A DNA stretch of 64,000 nt from an uncultured Lachnospiraceae bacterium (GTDB lineage Bacteria > Bacillota > Clostridia > Lachnospirales > Lachnospiraceae). The notes under the pieces were generated by a model, which had not been told where the DNA came from, ran no database searches, and was given only the letters and a program-made list of their open reading frames with translations. Where the stretch lies: NCBI GenBank assembly GCA_902780385.1, contig CACZFF010000002.1, positions 29,851 to 93,850 on the forward strand, read 5' to 3'. Below, one piece after another: positions 42,153 to 50,893 of the stretch. Made by a program: the position numbers and the translations under genes. The first letter of the stretch is position 1; each line of letters starts with the position of its first letter.

Positions 42153-42839
42153 TTACCTCAACCTTTCAATCAGAATCGCAAGTGTCACCTTCACCATATA
42201 GTAGACAGATTTTCTCATGGATATCGATGATTCACCTGTCTCCCTCTCATGCATGACAACCGGCACCTCTACGATCTTATAATGCTTACGCAATAATCTG
42301 CAGGCGGTCTCCGGCTCAGGATAATCTCTGGGATAGTCTTTCACAAAAAGCTCGATCGTCCTCCGGTTGCACATCCTCATTCCGGAAGTGGCGTCGGTGA
42401 TCGGTTTTCCGAAGAGACACCCCGACAAAAAGCGGAAAATTCCTATTCCGACCCTTCGAATGCCGGAGGACTGAAAGCCCTCTTTCTTGATAAAGCGGGA
42501 ACCGATGACCATGTCAGCGTTCTCCCTGACCAGAGTCTCCTCCATCAGCGAGAGATATCTTGCGTCGTGCTGACCATCGCCATCCATCTGAATCGCGATA
42601 TCATAGTCATTTTTAAGGGCATATAGATATCCAGTCTGGACAGCACCTCCGATACCCAGGTTGACCGGAAGATCGAGCACAGGAATGTCATTTCTCCTGC
42701 AAATGTCCAGCGTTTTGTCTTTAGAACAGTCATTGACCACAATGATATCGTAATCCGGTGCGAATCTGCGGATATTGCTGACTGTTTTTGCAATACTTTC
42801 ACTCTCGTTAAAAGCGGGAATAATCACTATTCTTTTCAT
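42153..42839 (-). CDS. GT2 glycosyltransferase, dolichol-phosphate mannose synthase-like
   Basis: 228 residues. The opening RIVIIPAFNESESIAKTV, IIVVNDCSKDKT and QMDGDGQHD (DxD-type metal site) are characteristic of DPM1-like transferases. DATSGMRMCNRRTIELF and the amphipathic end (RKSVYYMVKVTLAILI) complete the family pattern. It probably makes a polyprenyl-phosphate sugar for periplasmic-side transfer, which would suit the GT-C-like DUF2142 proteins in the region. A DUF2304 partner is encoded 4 bp downstream. Confidence 0.92.
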   Translation of the reverse strand: MKRIVIIPAFNESESIAKTVSNIRRFAPDYDIIVVNDCSKDKTLDICRRNDIPVLDLPVNLGIGGAVQTGYLYALKNDYDIAIQMDGDGQHDARYLSLMEETLVRENADMVIGSRFIKKEGFQSSGIRRVGIGIFRFLSGCLFGKPITDATSGMRMCNRRTIELFVKDYPRDYPEPETACRLLRKHYKIVEVPVVMHERETGESSISMRKSVYYMVKVTLAILIERLR

Positions 42840-42851
42840 ATCTTGCCCCAG

Positions 42852-43643
42852 TTATTCGAGATGATTGGATCCCTGTGCACTGGAATATGCCCGGTTGAGA
42901 ACACGCGCGATCTTATCCGGCCAGAACTTCCTGTACATGATGTATTCCTCCTCTGTCCTGCCGTGATCTTCAATGATTGCGGAAGTCTCGGAGCCTTCAT
43001 GGATACGGTGACCCATCAGTGCTTTGGGGGAGTAGAGAAAGTCACCCTTGAGTCTGGAGATCATTTCCCAGGCCTGCCAGTCTTCACAGGCGCGAAAGCC
43101 GTGCTGGAAAACCGCGTAAGGCAGATTTTCCTTTGCATAGGTGACTGAAGGACAGCAGATAGGGGATCCGAAGGACAGGATCCGCCGGCGGATCCACCTG
43201 GATTTTTCTGCCATGGGCAGCCGGATTGGCAGCAGCATCAGTCTTTTGATCTGCAGCAAACGGTTATTGTAGGTTTTCTCGTTGTCCCGGATCTCATAAT
43301 AATCGCTGAAAAAAATCAGCGGTTTTTGTGAACTCTCCATTTTCTGCAGGACATTCTCCAGATAATCCGGATCATAGATATCATCCTGATGTGCAATGGT
43401 AACATATTTACTGTCTGCATGTGTGTAGGCAAAATTCCAGTCCTGTGTAATGCCTCCTTCCCCATGATTGACAAACAAGGGAAGGTTATATTGTTCAGCT
43501 ATAGAGCTGATAAAGTCGTTGGGAGTGGATGTTGCCATGATAATATGGCTATCGACTGTCTGCGCCATCAGGGATTGCAGACAGTCCTCCAGATAGGGGC
43601 TTTCCTTGTAGGCACAGACAGCAAATGTGTGTAGTTGTTTCAT
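42852..43643 (-). CDS. GT2 family glycosyltransferase
   Basis: 263 residues from ATG 43643; two nearby upstream ATGs (43652 and 43664) are possible because GGGAGG sits between them. HTFAVCAYKESPYLEDCL opens the GT-A fold, and TIAHQDDIYDP carries the DxD-like metal motif (QDD). A conserved DWQAWEMISR segment marks the acceptor region. The domain resembles rhamnan/capsule glycosyltransferases. The specific sugar cannot be deduced. It lies between rfbD (54 bp upstream) and the DPM-like gene (12 bp downstream). Confidence 0.86.
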   Translation of the reverse strand: MKQLHTFAVCAYKESPYLEDCLQSLMAQTVDSHIIMATSTPNDFISSIAEQYNLPLFVNHGEGGITQDWNFAYTHADSKYVTIAHQDDIYDPDYLENVLQKMESSQKPLIFFSDYYEIRDNEKTYNNRLLQIKRLMLLPIRLPMAEKSRWIRRRILSFGSPICCPSVTYAKENLPYAVFQHGFRACEDWQAWEMISRLKGDFLYSPKALMGHRIHEGSETSAIIEDHGRTEEEYIMYRKFWPDKIARVLNRAYSSAQGSNHLE

Positions 43644-43696
43644 ATTCTTCATTACCTCCCGCATGGACGGGCTTACATCAAAGAACTGCCTGTCTC

Positions 43697-44605
43697 CTAC
43701 TGAGTTTTAAGAAATCTGGCAAGTGCATCCTTCCAGTCCGGAAGAGGGACAAATCCCATCTCTGTGAGTTTGGATTTGTCCAGACGGCTGTTAAATGGAC
43801 GAGCAGCTTTGGAAAGGCCGTATTCCTGCGTAGTCACGGGTATTACCCTGGTATCATAGCCGGCCTGGCGATAGATTTCACAGGTAAAGTCATACCAGGA
43901 GATATATCCGCCCTCATTCGTGGCATGATAATAACCGTACTTGTCTGTCCCGATCATGTCGACAAGAAGTCTGGCCAGGTCATATGTGTAGGTAGGTGTT
44001 CCGATCTGGTCATTGACGACTCTGACAGTGTCGTGAGTCCTGCCCACATTGAGCATAGTCTTGATAAAGTTTTTTCCATTGACACCGAACACCCAGGCAA
44101 TTCTGACTATGAAATATTTCTCGAGCGTGCCTGAGACCGCCAGTTCACCCTCCAGCTTGGTCTGCCCATAGACGTTGAGGGGTTTATAGTCCTTGCAGTC
44201 CGGTTTCCATGGCTCCGTTCCCTGTCCGTCAAACACATAATCCGTGCTGATATAGACCATTTTGCAGTCTGTCTCTTTACAGGCGTGTGCAATATTGGCT
44301 GTTCCGCCTGCATTGATCGCGCGGACTTTTTCCTTTTTGTCCTCATCTTCCGCAAGGTCCACTGCAGTCCATGCAGCACAGTGTACCACACAGTCAGGAT
44401 TATATTGCTGTATGGCAAGCAGGACTGCATCGCGGTCTGTGATATCCAGCTGTACATAAGGCATGGAAGTCACAGGCGTTCCGTCGGCAGTTCCGGCATA
44501 AGCAGCTGCGATATCACTTCCGATCCCATCGTGTCCTCTTTTAAAAAGCTCATTCATCACGTCGTGGCCCAGCTGGCCGCCGACACCTGTTACCAGGACT
44601 TTCAT
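43697..44605 (-). CDS. rfbD: dTDP-4-dehydrorhamnose reductase
   Basis: 302 residues from ATG 44605 (GGGAAG upstream); an upstream in-frame extension overlaps rfbB and is not conserved. The nucleotide loop is TGVGGQLGHDV (6-16). The SDR catalytic pair lies in VYGQTKLEGE (YxxxK). YISTDYVFDG and the RIAWVFGVNGKNFIKTML segments are RmlD hallmarks. It completes dTDP-L-rhamnose. It starts 44 bp after rfbB. Confidence 0.96.
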   Translation of the reverse strand: MKVLVTGVGGQLGHDVMNELFKRGHDGIGSDIAAAYAGTADGTPVTSMPYVQLDITDRDAVLLAIQQYNPDCVVHCAAWTAVDLAEDEDKKEKVRAINAGGTANIAHACKETDCKMVYISTDYVFDGQGTEPWKPDCKDYKPLNVYGQTKLEGELAVSGTLEKYFIVRIAWVFGVNGKNFIKTMLNVGRTHDTVRVVNDQIGTPTYTYDLARLLVDMIGTDKYGYYHATNEGGYISWYDFTCEIYRQAGYDTRVIPVTTQEYGLSKAARPFNSRLDKSKLTEMGFVPLPDWKDALARFLKTQ

Positions 44606-44649
44606 TCTGTCTTCCCTTTCCCGATATGCTGCAGGCAGCTGTCTGATGA

Positions 44650-45669
44650 TCAGCGGCCTCCGTACATCTGCTCGTAGTAGTTCTGATATTCGCCGTCGAT
44701 GATGGGCTGCCACCAGGACTGATTGTCAAGATACCAGCGGATAGTCTTCTTGATACCGTCTTTGAACATAGTCTCCGGCAGCCATCCCAGTTCCTTGTGG
44801 ATCTTGGTCGGATCGATCGCATAACGCATATCGTGGCCCTTGCGGTCTGTGACATAGGTGATCAGACTCTCTGGCTTGCCCAGCTCCTTGCAGATCAGCT
44901 TTACGATATCGATATTCTTCATTTCATTGTGACCGCCTATATTATACACTTCACCGACACGGCCCTTTCTCATGACCAGATCGATCGCCTTGCAATGGTC
45001 CTCCACATACAGCCAGTCGCGTACATTGAGTCCTTGGCCATAAACCGGGAGCGGCTTGTCGTGCAGAGCATTGATGACCATCAGAGGGATCAGCTTCTCC
45101 GGGAAATGATAGGGACCATAGTTGTTGGAACAGCGGCTGATGGAAACAGGCAGTCCATAGGTCCTGTGGTAAGCCAGGACAAGAAGGTCCGCGCCCGCCT
45201 TGGAACTGCTGTAAGGGCTGCTGGTATGGATGGGTGTCTCCTCCGTAAAGAAGAGATCGGGACGGTCCAGGGGCAGATCGCCGTACACTTCGTCCGTGGA
45301 GACCTGATGATAACGAGTGATCCCGTATTTGCGGCAGGCATCCATCAGGGTGGATGTTCCGATAATATTGGTCTGCAGGAAAATCTCGGGATTTTCGATG
45401 GAGCGGTCCACATGAGATTCCGCAGCAAAGTTCACGACTATATCGGGCTTTTCTTCTTCAAAAAGCTTATTGATCCCCTCCCGGTCACAGATATCCATCT
45501 TGACAAAACGGAAATCCGGTTTATCCATTACAGGCGCCAGAGTGGAGAGATTACCTGCATATGTCAGCTTGTCAACACATACAATCCTATCCTCCGGATG
45601 TTTCTCCAGCTCATAAAACACAAAATTACTTCCGATAAATCCGGCTCCTCCGGTAACTATAATTGTCAT
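44650..45669 (-). CDS. rfbB: dTDP-glucose 4,6-dehydratase
   Basis: 339 residues from ATG 45669, preceded by [17 protein letters not shown] (6-15) binds [12 protein letters not shown] supplies the acid/base DE pair. [13 protein letters not shown] holds Yxxx[20 protein letters not shown] is the RmlB substrate signature. It converts dTDP-glucose to the 4-keto-6-deoxy sugar. It is the first gene of the left polysaccharide arm. The upstream gap (45670-45967) contains repeats and the divergent RgpF-like gene's promoter. Confidence 0.97.
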   Translation of the reverse strand: MTIIVTGGAGFIGSNFVFYELEKHPEDRIVCVDKLTYAGNLSTLAPVMDKPDFRFVKMDICDREGINKLFEEEKPDIVVNFAAESHVDRSIENPEIFLQTNIIGTSTLMDACRKYGITRYHQVSTDEVYGDLPLDRPDLFFTEETPIHTSSPYSSSKAGADLLVLAYHRTYGLPVSISRCSNNYGPYHFPEKLIPLMVINALHDKPLPVYGQGLNVRDWLYVEDHCKAIDLVMRKGRVGEVYNIGGHNEMKNIDIVKLICKELGKPESLITYVTDRKGHDMRYAIDPTKIHKELGWLPETMFKDGIKKTIRWYLDNQSWWQPIIDGEYQNYYEQMYGGR

Positions 45670-45742
45670 TTTTACTCCTTTCAAACCTGTTTGCTTTAAA
45701 AAAATACCAGAATTATCAGTGTTATGCAAGATTGCTGAGATC

Positions 45743-45769
45743 TGTACACGCCCTATCGAGGCGTGTACA
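45743..45769. repeat. Dispersed hairpin, family 3, copy D
   Basis: TGTACACGCC (45743-45752) and GGCGTGTACA (45760-45769) form a perfect 10-bp stem around CTATCGA. The right flank ATGTGACGCTGCT matches copy B. It lies upstream of rfbB. Confidence 0.6.
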
Positions 45770-45802
45770 TGTGACGCTGCTCATCCTGACAGAGAGAGGT
45801 TC

Positions 45803-45831
45803 TTTTCACATTTAATATTTTCACATATAAT
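45803..45831 (+). promoter_or_regulatory. Candidate promoter of the RgpF-like gene
   Basis: TTTTCA (45803-45808), a 17-bp spacer and TATAAT (45826-45831). The predicted leader of about 130 bases contains family 1 repeat copy 3. Confidence 0.5.
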
Positions 45832-45852
45832 ATATAAAACAGATTCCTGTTT

Positions 45853-45890
45853 ATACTTGTGGTCATAGGCGGGTGCCCGCAGACTGCACA
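45853..45890 (+). repeat. Dispersed structured repeat, family 1, copy 3
   Basis: ATACTTGTGGTCATAGGCGG continues with GTGCCCGCAGAC. It matches copy 2 almost exactly over 30 bases, in the sense orientation within the leader of the downstream gene. The 3' half (ACATGTAT) is diverged. Confidence 0.65.
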
Positions 45891-45967
45891 TTGAAAGAGA
45901 ACGATTAAAGCGCAAAGAACTGCCGGTAATTAAAAAAACAATCAAAAATAAGAAGGAGTGAATCCCC

Positions 45968-47344
45968 ATGCGCATATTCCGAACCTACTACAGCCACAAA
46001 CATCTCCGCGCCGCAAAACGCAAAACCGCAGCCATAAGACGCGCGGGCCTCATCCGAAAAAACAAAGACCGCAAAATCCTGGTCGTACTCCATCTCTTCT
46101 ATCCGGAGAGCTGGAAGGAAATCCGGGAATACCTGCTGAACTTCAGCGGCTACAACTGGGATCTGTGCATCACCTTTCCCGATATGATCGCGGACAAGAT
46201 CGACAGGGAAGATATTCTTGCGGTCAATCCCCGCACAAGTTTTTTTCAGATGGAAAACAAGGGTTTCGACATAGGTCCCTTCCTGACTGCCATTAAGCAG
46301 ATTGACCTTTCCTCCTATGAGGCTGTGTTCAAGCTCCAGTCCAAGGGCGTGAAACGCATTTTCATCTACATCTACCGTCAGCTCTTCTTTGGCAGGGACT
46401 GGTTCCTGAACCTGTACGAAGGTACTGTGGGCGCCGGTGTGATCCACCAGACGATTGACAGGATCCTCAATGATCCGGGAGTCGGCATGATCGGAGCAAA
46501 AAACCTGATCGTCCGCGACCCTGTCCACAAGGAAAACCTGATCATCAGGCGTCTGAAAGAAGCAGGCATCCAGGTGGAAAAGGGCTATCTCTTCCTGGCA
46601 GGCACCTGCTTTGCCGTAAAGCCCTCGTGCCTGCAGCCCCTGAAGGATCTTTCCTTTACTCTGGACGACTTTGTGACGGTTCCCTCCTCCAGGGGAATGA
46701 GTCTGGCCCATGCCCTGGAACGCTATATGTGCATCCCGTCCCAAAAAGACGGACTGCGGATCGAAGGAAATGATGTCATGAGGCTTCGCAGAGTCCTGAG
46801 GCGTCCCCTCGAGGACCTCTTTCACAGTATTTCCAGCGAGCGGCTTCACGAACTTCCTTACATCTTCGACGACGAGTACTTCCTCTGGCGTCTCGATAAC
46901 CGCTTCGTACGATACAAGATCCGGAAGATGCCTGTCGGAGATCTCAAATACCAGATGGGTCCCGGCGAAAAGATCATTTCACTAAAAGACACCTATCCCT
47001 ACCGCTATCTTCAGGGCGACAAATCAGCCTATGAGGATTACTGTCGTATCCATGAAGAAAAAGGGTATCCTGCCATGACTGCGGACCGGTTCGATGCACT
47101 GATCAGTTCCCTGTCTCAACAGGGCTACGATCCAAAACACATCATCCTGGTAAACGAGCTGGGTGTGATCCGGGACGGCCAGCACAGAGCCTGCTGTATT
47201 GCACACAAATACGGCCTGGATCATGAGATCGAGGTCATGGAAGTTGAAAACATTGACCGCATTTATCTTGCCAGACACCTGGTCCCCCGCCCTGTCGTAA
47301 GCCTCTATTACAAAAAACGCTACGGTGTAGAGCCCCTCTCTTGA
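45968..47344 (+). CDS. RgpF-like protein with a C-terminal ParB-like DGQHR module
   Basis: 458 residues. The N-terminal region (about 35-250) resembles rhamnan synthesis F (RgpF) domains: ILVVLHLFYPESWKEI, NKGFDIGPFLTAI and GMIGAKNLIV, with FLAGTCFAVKP. The C-terminal region (about 310-440) ends with HIILVNELGVIRDGQHRACC and IEVMEVEN. That is the layout of ParB/Srx-fold modules, in which an RDGQHR loop binds nucleotide. I recall no well-known fusion of the two. AAGGAG precedes the ATG. It is the only plus-strand gene in the polysaccharide region, with its own promoter and terminator. Confidence 0.7.
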   Translation: MRIFRTYYSHKHLRAAKRKTAAIRRAGLIRKNKDRKILVVLHLFYPESWKEIREYLLNFSGYNWDLCITFPDMIADKIDREDILAVNPRTSFFQMENKGFDIGPFLTAIKQIDLSSYEAVFKLQSKGVKRIFIYIYRQLFFGRDWFLNLYEGTVGAGVIHQTIDRILNDPGVGMIGAKNLIVRDPVHKENLIIRRLKEAGIQVEKGYLFLAGTCFAVKPSCLQPLKDLSFTLDDFVTVPSSRGMSLAHALERYMCIPSQKDGLRIEGNDVMRLRRVLRRPLEDLFHSISSERLHELPYIFDDEYFLWRLDNRFVRYKIRKMPVGDLKYQMGPGEKIISLKDTYPYRYLQGDKSAYEDYCRIHEEKGYPAMTADRFDALISSLSQQGYDPKHIILVNELGVIRDGQHRACCIAHKYGLDHEIEVMEVENIDRIYLARHLVPRPVVSLYYKKRYGVEPLS

Positions 47345-47390
47345 TCGAGCATGGCTCTCCTGTACACCAGGTCAGACTGCAGCCAGTAAT

Positions 47391-47434
47391 GAACAGTGTT
47401 CTTTCCCAACAGAAGAACGCTGTTCGTTTTTTTT
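47391..47434 (+). terminator. Terminator of the RgpF-like gene
   Basis: GAACAGTGTTCTT pairs with AAGAACGCTGTTC (one mismatch) and is followed by eight Ts. It lies in the convergent gap before the flippase stop. Confidence 0.88.
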
Positions 47435-47461
47435 GGGGAAAATCCACAGTTTTTTGAACAG

Positions 47462-48988
47462 TTATCTGCGGAGAGCCTTTGATACCACAGCCATAAAATA
47501 GCGGTTCCTGCCCGCTGCAAGAAGCAGTGCATACCCACACGCGCAGCAGACTATTCCTGTCACCAGTGACAACAGGGGAGAAAGATCGAATATCCCGATC
47601 ACAAAGCTGATTCCCGGGATCAGAACAGAACCCGCGGCCGCGTATCCAATCTGGATCAGTACTTCCCGCACATCCATATACTCATTTACATCATGCAGGC
47701 GAACCAGGCATATGATCAAAACCATCGCCTCCGCAATGACGGTGGTGAGTGCTGCGCCGTCATGGCGCATAAGTGGAATCAAGACGACATTCAGTCCCAC
47801 ATTGACCAGAGCAGCACTTATGGTCGCGGAAAGACTCGTCTTTTCAAAGCCGTTGGGGGTATTGATACAGTTGACCACCACTCCGCTCCCGACCGCAAAC
47901 AAAAGGGCAGCGGAAAGAATCTGCAGTGAACGAACTGCCGGAAGATAACTCTCGCCGGATAAAATGCGAATAATATCTTCTGCATAAACTGCAAGTCCGG
48001 TCATACACGGGATGAGGAGCAGGATCACACAACTGCAAATCTGCGTGAGCAGGGTTCTGTAATTTTGTCTTTCCTTTCTCCCGGCATACCTGGACAAACG
48101 AGGAATGGTCACTGTGTAAACTGCTGTCATCATGTATTTTACAAGCTGATAAATCTTGACAGAAACTGCATACAGTCCCGTGTAATAATCTCCCGCGATC
48201 CACCCCAGCATGGTTGTATCCGAACTGACATAAACCGTAATTGCCAGGCTGTTGGCGAAAAAGACAAACATCGGATAAAAATGCCTGAAGACCACTCTCG
48301 AGAAAAGGAGCCGGATGTGTACATAGCGCCTGCAGTAGATCCAGTTGGCAATACACATCAGACTGCTGGACATTACAGTGATACATGCATATTTCAGATA
48401 GTCTTCAGGACGGTGGATAAAAATGAAAAGAGCCGCCATACACAGGACCTGGACGGCCAGGCTCCGAATCGTAATATAGAGAAAATCCTCGTAGACAGTA
48501 TTGACCCACTCAACACCGAGTGTCGTCAAAATGATCGTCATACTCTGGATCAGGATCACCGCCCGGTAATCTCTGAATTTGGGCAAGGTCAGCAGAATCA
48601 CAAAAAGGGCTGCATAGGAGATCGCAGTTGTAAGAAGATTCAGGGAAAAAATCTCCGAGGCAAAACGATCAAATTCTGCACCTTTGCTTTTTCTCGCACC
48701 TTCCCGCACGCCGTATGTACTGATTCCCAGTGCCGCAAATAATGCGAAATAGGAGATGATGGAAGCGGCATAGTTTACCTTTCCGATATTCTCTACCTGG
48801 AGAACACGGGATGTATAAGGAAAGGTGATCAGGGGAAATATCACCGAGGCGCCGACCTTGATAAAATTGAGAACGGCATTGACACCGATCGACTTTCCGC
48901 CTGCAGGCTTAATCTGATCTTTTTGTTTATTCTGTTTATTGTCTTTATTGATGCCGGTTTCCGGACCGGTCACTGTACTGTTCGGCAT
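47462..48988 (-). CDS. Wzx-like polysaccharide flippase
   Basis: 508 residues with about 12-14 membrane helices, typical of the MOP/Wzx family. The N-terminal 30 residues are a polar Asn/Lys/Gln-rich lead. SIGVNAVLNFIKVGASVIFPLITFPYTSRVL is the classic first-helix signature. Wzx translocates undecaprenyl-linked repeat units across the membrane. It is the last gene of the second polysaccharide arm, 76 bp after the epimerase, and supports a Wzx-dependent pathway; no obvious Wzy polymerase is present. The ribosome site is weak. Confidence 0.92.
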   Translation of the reverse strand: MPNSTVTGPETGINKDNKQNKQKDQIKPAGGKSIGVNAVLNFIKVGASVIFPLITFPYTSRVLQVENIGKVNYAASIISYFALFAALGISTYGVREGARKSKGAEFDRFASEIFSLNLLTTAISYAALFVILLTLPKFRDYRAVILIQSMTIILTTLGVEWVNTVYEDFLYITIRSLAVQVLCMAALFIFIHRPEDYLKYACITVMSSSLMCIANWIYCRRYVHIRLLFSRVVFRHFYPMFVFFANSLAITVYVSSDTTMLGWIAGDYYTGLYAVSVKIYQLVKYMMTAVYTVTIPRLSRYAGRKERQNYRTLLTQICSCVILLLIPCMTGLAVYAEDIIRILSGESYLPAVRSLQILSAALLFAVGSGVVVNCINTPNGFEKTSLSATISAALVNVGLNVVLIPLMRHDGAALTTVIAEAMVLIICLVRLHDVNEYMDVREVLIQIGYAAAGSVLIPGISFVIGIFDLSPLLSLVTGIVCCACGYALLLAAGRNRYFMAVVSKALRR

Positions 48989-49064
48989 ATGATCATCTTG
49001 TTTTCCGGACGTCGCTGCTTATTAGATCCGGAATTATTATTCAATCCTGACTTCAAAAAATAAA

Positions 49065-50138
49065 TCAATGTGATTGTCCGTCCATCTCATCCATCAGACA
49101 GGCAAGCGTCCTTTTCGCACCGGTCTCCATATCAAACAGGCCTTTCCAGCCCAGCGACTCAAGGCGGGAGGCATCAAGAGAAGAATTGTCCATGGGATTG
49201 AAAACAGCCTTCTCCTGCTCCGTCGGCAGGTCAAAGAGGACCTTTCTTCCGGCTGCTCCCGCAAAGACCTCAGCCATCTGCCGGATGGTCACGATGCTGT
49301 CTCTGTTGGATATATTGTAGGCCTGCCCCGACTCTCCCTCAAGGAGGATGGTGAGGATGGCAGAGGCGCAGTCCAGAATATAGCAGTAGGAGCGGATCTG
49401 ACTTCCGCTGCTCTTTAAGACAATATCCTTTCCGGCCGCGACATCCCTGGGAAACTGGGAGGAGGCGCGGTTATCCGCCGCTGTCATCGTAGGGCCATAG
49501 ACATGACCGGGCCTGGCCACAACAAAATCGACCCCGTATTCCGCCTTTGCGGACGCACAGAGGGTCTCCGCAGCCCTCCTGGAAACAGGATAGCAGGATC
49601 TGGGATTCAGAATGTCGACCGTGCCGAACATATCCTCCTGAAAGGGCTCTGCGGTATCCTTCCTGCCGTATACCTCGCTGGAGGAGACATAGAGGACCCT
49701 GCTCCCGGGCTTTGCAGCGGCCATCTGCAGAATGGACTGTGTCCCCAGGATAGTCGTCATCATGGTCTGTGCGGGATGCTTTCCGTACAGAGCCGGGTTG
49801 GCATTTCCGGCCGCATGGATCAGATAATCGGGAAGAGGATCCGGGAACTGGTCCGGGGCGCAGTCTTTCAGGGCGTCAAAAGGATAATAGTGTATATTTC
49901 CCTTCTCCATCCTGTCTCCGAACCGGCTTTCCATTCTCTCTGTGCTCCTTCCCGCAGCGAGGATGGTGATCCCGGCTCTCTCATCCATATTGAGCTGGGC
50001 CAGGACATCCACGATCGCGGAGCCGATCAGACCGGATGCCCCCGTGATCAGAACAGTCTTTCCTTTCAGGTTCTTCCATCTGCGCACAGACTTTCCGACC
50101 CTGCGCAGATCCTCCAGATAGGATGCATGGTACTTCAT
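49065..50138 (-). CDS. NAD-dependent epimerase/dehydratase family protein
   Basis: 357 residues. The extended SDR fold has TGASGLIGSAIV (about 33-44), YLIHAAGNANP and the VSSSEVYG motif with the catalytic Ser/Glu. The YxxxK motif reads YPVSRR, with Arg at the Lys position, which is unusual for a catalytic SDR. ARPGHVYGPTMTAADNRAS is the substrate loop. An N-terminal 28-residue helical lead precedes the fold. It is 9 bp after the IspD-like gene, so it probably acts on the same nucleotide-activated compound. Substrate unknown. Confidence 0.85.
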   Translation of the reverse strand: MKYHASYLEDLRRVGKSVRRWKNLKGKTVLITGASGLIGSAIVDVLAQLNMDERAGITILAAGRSTERMESRFGDRMEKGNIHYYPFDALKDCAPDQFPDPLPDYLIHAAGNANPALYGKHPAQTMMTTILGTQSILQMAAAKPGSRVLYVSSSEVYGRKDTAEPFQEDMFGTVDILNPRSCYPVSRRAAETLCASAKAEYGVDFVVARPGHVYGPTMTAADNRASSQFPRDVAAGKDIVLKSSGSQIRSYCYILDCASAILTILLEGESGQAYNISNRDSIVTIRQMAEVFAGAAGRKVLFDLPTEQEKAVFNPMDNSSLDASRLESLGWKGLFDMETGAKRTLACLMDEMDGQSH

Positions 50139-50147
50139 TGATTCTTC

Positions 50148-50867
50148 TTACTCCTTGATCCAGTTGTCCTGCGACGTGTGCAGCAGTGCCTTGAAGATCC
50201 GCAGATCGTCCAGTGTGGTGATCTTGAGGTTTTCCTCGGATCCTTTGGAAAACCAGGTCGTTTTTCCCAGCTCCTTCATGAGCATGCAGGAAGCCGCTGT
50301 GCCGGTGATTCCTCTCTTCTGCGCCTCCAGATGTGCCTCATAGAGGTCATTGAGCAGATAGGTGTGAGGAGTCTGTGTGCGGAACAGACGCTCTCTCTCA
50401 GTGGAAGTACAGGAGGAAATACCGTCGTCACTCTCGAAGACCACTTCCGTACAGGGAATGACCGCAACCGCGCTGCCATGCATGGAAAAGGTGGCAAGGC
50501 TGTCCGAGATGATCATGGAGGAGACCATGGGTCTGTTTCCGTCATGGACCATGACAATGGCATCCTCGGGAACCTGGCTGTCTTCCTTGAGTGTGCGCAG
50601 TCCGTTGAAAATAGACTCCTGACCGGTCTCGCCGCCTGGTACGATCCATTTGAGCTTGGTGATATTAAACTGGCGGGCATAGGCGCGCAGGACATCCGTC
50701 CAGGAAGCAATGGTCACAACGATGATCGCGTCGATCCCGGGATGTTTCTGAAAGGCTTCCATGGTGTGGATAATAACCGGTTTATTGTCCACATGAATAA
50801 ACTGTTTGGGAATATCCTGGTGCATCCTTGTGCCGGATCCCGCCGCAGTCAAAAGAGCAATCGTCAT
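50148..50867 (-). CDS. IspD/TarI-like cytidylyltransferase
   Basis: 239 residues. LLTAAGSGTRM (about 5-15) and PKQF are the CTP-binding signature. HDGNRPMVSSMII and RTQTPHTYLLNDLYEAH match IspD/TarI/BcbE-type enzymes. Context (LicD next door, an epimerase, surface-glycan genes) favours a pathway enzyme that makes a CDP-alditol or similar donor, such as CDP-ribitol, rather than isoprenoid synthesis. AGGAGG precedes the ATG. It lies between LicD (26 bp upstream) and the epimerase (9 bp downstream). Confidence 0.88.
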   Translation of the reverse strand: MTIALLTAAGSGTRMHQDIPKQFIHVDNKPVIIHTMEAFQKHPGIDAIIVVTIASWTDVLRAYARQFNITKLKWIVPGGETGQESIFNGLRTLKEDSQVPEDAIVMVHDGNRPMVSSMIISDSLATFSMHGSAVAVIPCTEVVFESDDGISSCTSTERERLFRTQTPHTYLLNDLYEAHLEAQKRGITGTAASCMLMKELGKTTWFSKGSEENLKITTLDDLRIFKALLHTSQDNWIKE

Positions 50868-50893
50868 AGCTGCCTCCTTTTATTCCTTATGAA

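Noticed and set aside
45905-46849. 314-codon open frame on the minus strand
   Set aside because: It lies antisense to the RgpF-like gene, which has a ribosome site, promoter and terminator. The antisense protein has no recognisable motif.
50148-50867. Housekeeping isoprenoid enzyme IspD
   Set aside because: The motif is shared, but the LicD and epimerase neighbours and the absence of other isoprenoid genes favour a surface-glycan cytidylyltransferase. It is not fully excluded.
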